A stretch of DNA of 48,776 bases from an uncultured Eubacteriales bacterium (lineage in GTDB: Bacteria; Bacillota; Clostridia; Oscillospirales; Acutalibacteraceae), in the NCBI GenBank assembly GCA_934667845.1, contig CAKUMQ010000016.1, positions 1 to 48,776 of the forward strand, given 5' to 3'. Position 1 is the first letter of the stretch. Every line of letters begins with the position of its first letter. Below the pieces are notes generated by a model. That model was not told the DNA's origin, did not search any database, and saw only the letters and a program-made list of their open reading frames with translations. The translations under genes and the position numbers were made by a program. Below are positions 43,683-48,776 of the stretch, piece after piece.

Positions 43683-44978
43683 ATGATCTGCCGAAATCTT
43701 TCTGCCAACGAGGCCGGACATCTCACCTTTGCGGGCTATGATACCGTTGAGCTGGCGAAAAAATACGGGACGCCGCTGTATCTGATGGACGAGGAGCGTA
43801 TCCGCCAGAATGTGCGCGCCTATAAACAGGCAATGGCGGCGTATCTGCCCGCCGGTTCCATTCCCGAATTTGCCAGCAAGGCGTTTTCCTGCAAGCGGAT
43901 CTACGAGATCATGAAAGAGGAAGAGGTCGACGTGGACGTGGTGTCCGTCGGTGAGCTGTATACGGCGCTCTCCGCCGGTTTTCCCGCCGAAAATTGCTTT
44001 TTCCACGGCAACAATAAGACGGATGCCGATATTGCTTTTGCGATGGAGCATCATGTCGGCTATTTCGTCGTAGACAGCTTCTGGGAGCTGGACGCAGTCG
44101 AGGAAATCGCGGAAAAGCTCGGTATCACGCAGAATATTCTGCTGCGCATCACGCCGGGCATTGATCCCCACACCAACCAGAAGATCTCTACCGGCGCCGT
44201 GGATTCCAAATTCGGCGTCGCACTCGAAAACGGTCAGGCGGAGATCTTTGTCCGCGAGGCGCTTCAAAAAAGCCACCTGAACCTCTGCGGTTTCCACTGC
44301 CATGTCGGCTCGCAGGTCTTTGATTCGGTTGTATTCTGCGATGCCGTGCAGATCATGCTGCGCTTTATCGCCGATATCCGCAGCACCTACGGCTATACCG
44401 CCTCGATGCTGAATCTCGGCGGCGGCTTCGGCGTGCGGTATCTTCCCGAGCAGCCCGACGCCGACTATCCTGCCCGCATCAAAGAGATCGCCGCCTATTT
44501 TAACCATACCTGCCGGCAGCTTTCCCTGACGCCGCCCCGCGTGATGATGGAGCCGGGACGCAGTATTGTCGCCGATGCCGGAATGACGCTCTATACGGTC
44601 GGCGGGATCAAGGAGATCACCGGCTATAAAAATTACATCTCCGTAGACGGCGGCATGGGGGATAACCCCCGCTATACGCTGTATGAAGCCCCCTATACGC
44701 TGGTGCTGGCATCCCGCGCCGATGCTCCCGCCGACTATACGGCATCCGTTGTCGGGCGCTGCTGCGAGAGCGGCGATATCATCCAGCCGGATGTGCGGCT
44801 GCCGCGTCCCGAAAAAGGGGAGATCCTTGCCGTGCTGACGACGGGCGCCTATAACTACTCTATGGCGTCGAACTATAACCGGATCCCCCGCCCGCCGGTC
44901 GTTATGCTGTCGAAGGAGCGGGACTATGTCGCCGTGCGCCGGGAGACGCCGGAGGATGTCTGCCGTCTGGACGTATAA
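43683..44978 (+). CDS. lysA: diaminopimelate decarboxylase
   Basis: 431 residues. A fold type III PLP enzyme: the PLP lysine is in EFASKAFSCKRI, with HGNNKTDADI, HCHVGSQVFD, LGGGFGVRYL, EPGRSIVADAG and CCESGDI (active-site cysteine of the partner subunit) all in order. It converts meso-diaminopimelate to lysine. GGAAAGGAG lies upstream of the ATG. Expression should fall when lysine is plentiful, through the L box. A stem with GACGGCA overlaps the stop codon, but no T-run follows. Confidence 0.96.
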   Translation: MICRNLSANEAGHLTFAGYDTVELAKKYGTPLYLMDEERIRQNVRAYKQAMAAYLPAGSIPEFASKAFSCKRIYEIMKEEEVDVDVVSVGELYTALSAGFPAENCFFHGNNKTDADIAFAMEHHVGYFVVDSFWELDAVEEIAEKLGITQNILLRITPGIDPHTNQKISTGAVDSKFGVALENGQAEIFVREALQKSHLNLCGFHCHVGSQVFDSVVFCDAVQIMLRFIADIRSTYGYTASMLNLGGGFGVRYLPEQPDADYPARIKEIAAYFNHTCRQLSLTPPRVMMEPGRSIVADAGMTLYTVGGIKEITGYKNYISVDGGMGDNPRYTLYEAPYTLVLASRADAPADYTASVVGRCCESGDIIQPDVRLPRPEKGEILAVLTTGAYNYSMASNYNRIPRPPVVMLSKERDYVAVRRETPEDVCRLDV

Positions 44979-44993
44979 GACGGCAGGTCTGTC

Positions 44994-45022
44994 TTGACTT
45001 TTCCGTAAAAAAGCGGTATACT
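44994..45022 (+). promoter_or_regulatory. sigma-A promoter of the YwlG-type gene
   Basis: TTGACT (44994-44999), a 17-base spacer and TATACT (45017-45022), 32 bases before the GTG start. Confidence 0.82.
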
Positions 45023-45054
45023 TTTTTCGCAATAAGCGAAACGGAAGTGGTTTT

Positions 45055-45603
45055 GTGGATTACGCAGTGATCACCGCTCAGGCGCGTCAGGCGATGACGG
45101 AGCTTTTGGATGCCGCCCACCCGGAGCCGGGGGAGATCGTCGTTGTCGGCTGTTCCTCCAGTGAAATATTGGGCGCCCATATCGGCAAAGGCTCCAGCCC
45201 CGACGCCGCAAGGGCGGTTTTGGACGGCATTGCCCCCGTGGTCGAAGCGCGCGGGCTGTATTTGGCGGCGCAGTGCTGTGAGCACCTCAACCGCGCGCTG
45301 ATCCTGGAAAAGGAGGCGGCGCGAAAATACGGCTATCCTGTTGTGAATGTTGTCCCGCAGCCGAAGGCGGGCGGCTCGTTTGCCACAGCGGTCTATGCGC
45401 ATCTGCGCGAGCCGGTCGCGGTGGAGGAGATCCGTGCCGCCTGCGGACTGGATATCGGCGGCACATTGATCGGTATGCACCTGCGCCCGGTCGCCGTGCC
45501 GGTGCGGCTCTCGCTCGATCATATCGGCGAGGCGATCCTGCTCTGCGCCCGCACCCGCCCGAAGTATATCGGCGGCTGCCGCGCGGTCTATGCAGAGGAA
45601 TAA
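45055..45603 (+). CDS. YwlG/UPF0340 (TIGR01440) family protein
   Basis: 182 residues, GTG start with CGGAAGTGG upstream. Family segments include VVVGCSSSEILGAHIGKGSS, QCCEHLNRALILEKE, VVNVVPQPKAGGSFATAVY and GLDIGGTLIGMHLRPVAVPVR. This is a conserved Firmicutes family without firmly known function. The gene has its own promoter and is followed by a hairpin and a tRNA gene. Confidence 0.9.
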   Translation: MDYAVITAQARQAMTELLDAAHPEPGEIVVVGCSSSEILGAHIGKGSSPDAARAVLDGIAPVVEARGLYLAAQCCEHLNRALILEKEAARKYGYPVVNVVPQPKAGGSFATAVYAHLREPVAVEEIRAACGLDIGGTLIGMHLRPVAVPVRLSLDHIGEAILLCARTRPKYIGGCRAVYAEE

Positions 45604-45607
45604 AATA

Positions 45608-45634
45608 AGCCGACCGGGCTTTGTCCGGTCGGCT
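45608..45634 (+). terminator. hairpin between the YwlG-type gene and tRNA-Leu
   Basis: A 10-bp perfect stem (45608-45617 with 45625-45634), 7-base loop. No T-run follows on the plus strand, so it is either a weak terminator or a processing hairpin before the tRNA. Confidence 0.5.
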
Positions 45635-45640
45635 GTATAT

Positions 45641-45722
45641 GCGGGCGTGGCGGAATGGCAGACGCGCCGGTCTTAGGAGCCGGTGGGCAACCGTGTGGGT
45701 TCGAGTCCCACCGCCCGCACCA
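45641..45722 (+). tRNA. tRNA-Leu, anticodon TAG
   Basis: 82 bases. The acceptor GCGGGCG (45641-45647) pairs with CGCCCGC (45712-45718), discriminator A, encoded CCA (45720-45722). The anticodon loop is CTTAGGA with TAG at the centre; there is a class II variable arm (about GGGCAACCGT) and the T arm GTGGGTTCGAGTCCCAC. It has the long variable arm required for leucine identity. The adjacent recombinase gene makes this tRNA end a candidate integration site. Confidence 0.96.
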
Positions 45723-45726
45723 TATC

Positions 45727-45768
45727 GAGTGTTCATAACGGATTTGAGTTATGAACACTCATTTTTTA
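45727..45768 (+). terminator. terminator after tRNA-Leu
   Basis: A 13-bp perfect stem (45727-45739 with 45748-45760), then ATTTTTTATG. Confidence 0.88.
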
Positions 45769-45887
45769 TGCCGGTATCCGGCGGAGCCGGAGCGTTTGCA
45801 TATTGGCTTTTTTCTAAAATAAAAAGGGCGGTTTCAGGTCATACTTTTCGGGTACAATAAGGGTACCACTATCCGGAGGTAAGACAA

Positions 45888-46733
45888 ATGAAAGGACGAT
45901 CTTTAAACGAAACAGCCATGGAATGCTTTGAAAAACATCTGCGGGAGGAGGAAAAAAGTGAGAATACCACCCGAAAATATCTGCGGGATGTGCGGGCATT
46001 TATAGCGTACCTGAACGGTGTCGAAGTGACAAAAGGATCCGTTATCGCTTACAAAAACAGGCTGATCAACAAAAACTACGCTGTCCGCAGCATCAACTCC
46101 ATGCTCGCGAGTCTGAATACGCTGTTTTCTTTTCTCGGATGGTCTGATTGCCGGGTGAGATCGATCAAACTTCAGCGGCAGCTTTATTGTCCCGAGGAAA
46201 AGGAACTGACAAAAGACGAATACACCCGGCTTTGCCAAACGGCAAAATGCCGGCACAACGAGCGGCTCAACCTCATTTTGCAGACCATCTGCGGCACGGG
46301 CATCCGGGTCAGCGAGCTGCAATATATTACGGTGGAGGCAGTAAAGCACGGCGAGGCGGTGGTGAACTGCAAGGCGAAAACCCGGTCGGTTTTCATCGTG
46401 AAGGAGCTGAAACAAAAATTGCTCCGCTTTGCAGCGGAGCAGGGAATCAAAAGCGGTATGATCTTTGTGACAAGGACGGGCAAGCCGATCAGCCGCACCA
46501 ACATCTGGCGGGAAATGAAAGCCTTGTGCGCCGAGGCACAGGTCGACCCGCAGAAGGTGTTTCCGCATAATCTGCGCCACCTGTTCGCCCGCGTGTTTTA
46601 CGGACTGGAAAAGGATATTGCCAAGCTCGCCGATATTCTCGGTCACAGCAGCATCAATACGACCCGCATTTATATCATCTCCACCGGCACGGAACACCGC
46701 CGCCGGATGGAAAACATGCGGCTGATACTATAA
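45888..46733 (+). CDS. tyrosine recombinase (site-specific integrase/invertase)
   Basis: 281 residues. A SAM-like core-binding N-terminal domain (about 8-95) is followed by the catalytic domain with the complete active set: R140 (GTGIRVSEL), K164 region (CKAKTR), H227 and R230 (PHNLRHLFA), H253 (LGHSSINTTRIY) and Y262 as nucleophile. GGAGGT at 45875-45880 gives the start. It resembles short XerC/D-like recombinases. Its gene ends 27 bases from a pair of inverted repeats that enclose a promoter, so it is probably the enzyme inverting that segment. Genomic-island integration next to the tRNA-Leu is an alternative or additional role. A TACAAT at 45853-45858 may be its -10; no good -35 was seen. 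Confidence 0.9.
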   Translation: MKGRSLNETAMECFEKHLREEEKSENTTRKYLRDVRAFIAYLNGVEVTKGSVIAYKNRLINKNYAVRSINSMLASLNTLFSFLGWSDCRVRSIKLQRQLYCPEEKELTKDEYTRLCQTAKCRHNERLNLILQTICGTGIRVSELQYITVEAVKHGEAVVNCKAKTRSVFIVKELKQKLLRFAAEQGIKSGMIFVTRTGKPISRTNIWREMKALCAEAQVDPQKVFPHNLRHLFARVFYGLEKDIAKLADILGHSSINTTRIYIISTGTEHRRRMENMRLIL

Positions 46734-46756
46734 AAAAAGCCGCCGGAATCGGCGGC
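46732..46756 (-). terminator. leftward terminator guarding the recombinase gene
   Basis: GCCGCCG (46739-46745) pairs with CGGCGGC (46750-46756), GAAT loop; in minus sense it is followed by seven T (46738-46732). In plus sense no T-run follows. It would stop transcripts leaving the invertible segment leftwards. Confidence 0.85.
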
Positions 46757-46760
46757 AGTC

Positions 46761-46782
46761 ACATAATCCTCATTATGTTGCA
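46761..46782 (+). repeat. left inverted repeat (IRL) of the invertible segment
   Basis: 22 bases, ACATAATCCTCATTATGTTG followed by CA. They are the exact reverse complement of 47020-47041. The site has internal dyad symmetry (ACATAAT / ATTATGT) around an asymmetric CCTC centre, as expected for a tyrosine recombinase crossover site. Confidence 0.9.
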
Positions 46783-46827
46783 TTTAAAGATATTTGCACA
46801 TATTGCAAGCAGGGCCTTACATATCGG

Positions 46828-46856
46828 ATTATAGCATAGTGCAGACGGTTTGTAAA
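46828..46856 (-). promoter_or_regulatory. sigma-A promoter inside the invertible segment (OFF orientation)
   Basis: On the minus strand TTTACA (46856-46851), a 17-base spacer and TATAAT (46833-46828). It is the best promoter between the recombinase and the collagen-like gene. Downstream of its start lies a TTGCA/TGCAA inverted repeat (46794-46808) that would be in the leader. Confidence 0.88.
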
Positions 46857-46916
46857 GTATTTCGACCGAGAAAAGTAGGAAAACCCCATAATTGTCGAAA
46901 ACCGGACATGACAATA

Positions 46917-46959
46917 AAGCCTTTTCCCGTTATCGTTTTTGATCATTCCGGGAAGGCTT
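46917..46959. other. unexplained stem-loop inside the invertible segment
   Basis: AAGCC and TTCCCG (46917-46929, two-base bulge) pair with CGGGAA and GGCTT (46949-46959). There is no T-run on either side. It could be a protein-binding site for recombination or an RNA structure. Confidence 0.45.
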
Positions 46960-46981
46960 GCTTTGCTGCACGCATTTTTGA

Positions 46982-47008
46982 CCCGCCCCGTTCGGAGCGG
47001 GCTTTTTT
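46982..47008 (+). terminator. rightward terminator inside the invertible segment
   Basis: CCCGC (46982-46986) pairs with GCGGG (46997-47001); the stem continues with one mismatch to a GTTC loop, then CTTTTTT. In this orientation it blocks read-through into the collagen-like gene; after inversion it would lie behind the promoter. Confidence 0.8.
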
Positions 47009-47019
47009 ATTGCCTTAAC

Positions 47020-47045
47020 TGCAACATAATGAGGATTATGTTGCA
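47020..47045 (+). repeat. right inverted repeat (IRR), a perfect 26-bp dyad
   Basis: Bases 47020-47041 are the reverse complement of IRL. With four more bases the site becomes a perfect palindrome: TGCAACATAAT, GAGG centre, ATTATGTTGCA. In an ON-state mRNA it would form a strong leader hairpin ahead of the collagen-like gene. Confidence 0.9.
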
Positions 47046-47094
47046 GGCACTCCTTCATCGGCAAATTAAACAATTTAAATCAGGGGGATTAAGT

Positions 47095-48776
47095 ATGTCA
47101 ACTGAAACAAAAGCAAATCATTCAAAAGCCAAAAATGTGTTAATGACAGCGGTGGTTATATTGCTTGTAATCTTGCTTTCTGCTGGAACAAGTATAGTTG
47201 TAAACAATAAAAAAGCCACACAAGTTGCTGCCACGGTCAAAAACGGTATGTCAGCGTATGAAATCGCTAAAGCATACGGGTATGATGGTACAATACAGGA
47301 CTGGCTTGAATCATTAAAAGGAAAAAGCGCTTATGAAATAGCCAAAGAGAGCGGTTATTCAGGCACTGAAAGCGAATTTTCTGCTTCGCTTGCGGCAAGT
47401 GCAAGGGCAAATACATCAAGCATAAAGAGTGCATCATTTAATGCAGCAGGCGAACTCATATTGACGCTTTCTGACAACAGCCGTCTCAATGTCGGCAAAG
47501 CTGTTGCAAAAGACGGAATAAATGGCAAAGACGGCATCAACGGTAAAGACGGTGTAAGTATTACAAATGCAAAGGTAAATGATGACGGACAGCTTTTAAT
47601 TTCTTTTTCTGACGGCAGAACGGTTAATCTTGATAGAATAATAGGCTCAAACGGCTCAGACGGAATAGGTATTTCAAACTTCAAAATTAACTCAGAGGGC
47701 GAGCTTATTCTGACCTATACTAACGGCCAGACCGCGACCCTTGGCAGGATTATAGGCGCGGACGGCACAAAAGGCGAGAAAGGTGACAAGGGAGACAAGG
47801 GCGAAACCGGAGCTTCGGGACGCGACGGTGCGGACGGTATAAGCGTATCATCCGCAGCGATAAACGGCTCCGGAGAGCTTGTTCTGACCTATTCAAACGG
47901 TCAGTCTGCGACTCTCGGCAGAGTTGTAGGGGCTGACGGTGCAAAGGGTGAGACAGGCGCTGCCGGAAAGGACGGAAAAGACGGGCAAAACGGTGCCGAC
48001 GGCGTGAGCGTAACCTCAGCTGAAATAAATACCGACGGTGAACTGGTGCTTTTATTCTCAAACGGTCAGCGTTCCAATGTAGGCAGAGTTATCGGAGCCA
48101 AGGGTGCTGACGGTGCAAAAGGAGATAATGGAAATGACGGAACGGGCATTAAGAAATCAGAGATAAACAGTCTCGGCGAGCTTGTTCTTACATATACTGA
48201 TAATACCGTTGCAAACCTCGGAGTAGTCGTAGGCGCGAAAGGCGAAACCGGAGCCGCCGGAAAAGACGGTAAGGACGGGCAGAACGGCACCGACGGCAGA
48301 GACGGAGCGGACGGTCGTGACGGACAAAACGGCGAGGACGGCGTAGGCATAGAAAACATAATAATAGATAACGGCAGCCTGAAAATTACTCTTACGAGCG
48401 GCACGACGCTTGACCTCGGCAATATAAGAGGAGCGGACGGCGTAAAGGGTGACAAAGGCGACAAGGGTGATAAAGGCGATACTGGCGCGGCTGGTAAGGA
48501 CGGCAGAGACGGAACGGACGGTCAGGACGGCAACGGAGTAGCCGAAACCTCGATAAACGCTGCCGGAGAGCTGATTGTTAAATATACAAACGGCGAAGCC
48601 GTCAATCTCGGTAAGGTTGTCGGAAAAGACGGAACTGACGGAATAAACGGCACAGACGGCGAAAAAGGTGACAAGGGTGATAAAGGCGATACTGGCGCAG
48701 CTGGTAAGGACGGCAGAGACGGAACGGACGGTCAGGACGGCAACGGAGTAGCCGAAACCTCGATAAACGCTGCCGG
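47095..48776 (+). CDS. collagen-like (Gly-X-Y) surface protein, 3' end outside the window
   Basis: 560 codons are visible without a stop. ATG 47095 follows AGGGGGA. A polar N-terminal tail (1-14) and one hydrophobic helix (about 15-36) form a signal sequence or anchor. Two tandem helical repeats come next: SAYEIAKAYGYDGTIQDWL (53-71) and SAYEIAKESGYSGTESEF (78-95). The rest alternates beta-like modules (INxxGELVLTYSNGQxxxLGR) with Gly-X-Y runs such as GEKGDKGDKGETG, a collagen triple-helix pattern. Such proteins form fibrous surface structures or adhesins. It has more A/T-ending codons than the housekeeping genes, suggesting transfer. Expression is predicted to depend on the upstream invertible promoter. 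Confidence 0.88.
   Translation, partial: MSTETKANHSKAKNVLMTAVVILLVILLSAGTSIVVNNKKATQVAATVKNGMSAYEIAKAYGYDGTIQDWLESLKGKSAYEIAKESGYSGTESEFSASLAASARANTSSIKSASFNAAGELILTLSDNSRLNVGKAVAKDGINGKDGINGKDGVSITNAKVNDDGQLLISFSDGRTVNLDRIIGSNGSDGIGISNFKINSEGELILTYTNGQTATLGRIIGADGTKGEKGDKGDKGETGASGRDGADGISVSSAAINGSGELVLTYSNGQSATLGRVVGADGAKGETGAAGKDGKDGQNGADGVSVTSAEINTDGELVLLFSNGQRSNVGRVIGAKGADGAKGDNGNDGTGIKKSEINSLGELVLTYTDNTVANLGVVVGAKGETGAAGKDGKDGQNGTDGRDGADGRDGQNGEDGVGIENIIIDNGSLKITLTSGTTLDLGNIRGADGVKGDKGDKGDKGDTGAAGKDGRDGTDGQDGNGVAETSINAAGELIVKYTNGEAVNLGKVVGKDGTDGINGTDGEKGDKGDKGDTGAAGKDGRDGTDGQDGNGVAETSINAA
48460..48566 (+). repeat. direct repeat copy 1 in the collagen-like gene (210-bp period)
   Basis: 107 bases, identical to 48670-48776 except for one base (GGCGCGGCTGG here, GGCGCAGCTGG there). 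It encodes GDTGAAGKDGRDGTDGQDG and the start of the next beta module. Confidence 0.9.
48670..48776 (+). repeat. direct repeat copy 2, cut by the window edge
   Basis: The copy begins exactly 210 bases (70 codons) after copy 1 and continues past the end of the window, so a longer tandem array is likely. Confidence 0.88.

Larger units (their letters stand above)
46761..47041. mobile_element. invertible promoter segment (predicted phase-variation switch)
   Basis: A 281-bp segment bounded by perfect 22-bp inverted repeats, leaving 237 bp inside. It carries one strong promoter (46828-46856) pointing left, a stem-loop (46917-46959) and a rightward terminator (46982-47008). The recombinase gene lies to the left and a collagen-like surface protein gene starts 54 bases to the right. 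In the orientation shown the promoter points away from the surface gene. Inversion would place the -10 at about 46969-46974, pointing right, with a leader of roughly 115 bases. No gene lies inside. This is inferred from sequence; inversion itself is not shown. Confidence 0.85.

Noticed and set aside
44961..44985. TGCCGTC/GACGGCA stem at the lysA stop as terminator
   Set aside because: An 11-base loop and no T-run; the following gene has its own promoter, but termination here is not supported by sequence.
46889..46918. A rightward promoter inside the invertible segment (TTGTCG ... AATAAA)
   Set aside because: The spacer is about 15 bases and both boxes are poor matches. The only convincing promoter there points left.
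47509..48776. CRISPR-like regular repeats
   Set aside because: The repetition is coding: in-frame Gly-X-Y triplets and beta modules, without short conserved direct repeats separated by unique spacers.

Overview
The window looks like a chromosomal segment of a fairly G+C-rich anaerobic member of the Clostridia, most likely an Oscillospiraceae/Ruminococcaceae-type gut bacterium. This rests on family content, not on a database match: a reverse rubrerythrin under a PerR-type regulator, an L20 leader in front of infC-rpmI-rplT, a tyrosine T-box, a lysine riboswitch, a CD1247-type acidic zinc-ribbon protein beside efp, AGGAGG ribosome binding sites, and sigma-A promoters with an almost invariant 17-base spacer.

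Layout. 1-1900 is a lower-G+C accessory stretch ending in a decayed double-HTH gene. 2280-5635 (minus strand) holds the perR-rbr oxidative stress operon with palindromic operators, an RluA-family pseudouridine synthase and a lipoprotein. 5812-7144 is the translation operon infC-rpmI-rplT, whose infC appears to start at AUC. 7241-26462 is a 19-kb unidirectional run of tightly spaced housekeeping genes: rRNA methyltransferase, dprA, topA, trmFO, plsX, an ACP-like gene, rnc, a radical SAM gene, smc, ftsY, rdgB, yhbY, a nadD-yqeK fusion, an LCP-like gene, rsfS and leuS. Two members are degenerate relatives of their families: an ACP without the phosphopantetheine serine, and an LCP-type protein with a Cys/His insertion and altered active-site motifs. 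26529-30409 carries rpsU, yqeG, an endonuclease IV-like gene, a peptidase, efp and the CD1247-type gene.

31063-36192 is a compact three-gene operon with its own promoter: a TerB-N/TerB-C protein, a BrxD-like (DUF2791) P-loop ATPase and an Lhr/BrxH-like superfamily II helicase. It resembles parts of BREX/Ter systems without a methyltransferase or PglZ and is a candidate stand-alone DNA-processing or anti-phage module. 36284-41194 has a DUF378 gene, long-form hpf and a four-gene sugar oxidation/isomerisation operon (two Gfo/Idh/MocA enzymes, ThuA, TIM-barrel isomerase). 41399-45603 has T-box-tyrS, a TSCPD gene, lysine riboswitch-lysA and a YwlG-type gene.

The right end is the most striking part. 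Downstream of a tRNA-Leu(TAG) lies a tyrosine recombinase gene, then a 281-bp segment bounded by perfect 22-bp inverted repeats, then a collagen-like surface protein gene that runs off the window. The segment holds a near-consensus sigma-A promoter pointing away from the collagen-like gene, a terminator just upstream of that gene, and a second terminator just outside the left repeat that would stop the outward transcript. The sequence therefore reads as a recombinase-controlled invertible promoter, captured in the OFF orientation, that would phase-vary a triple-helix surface protein.
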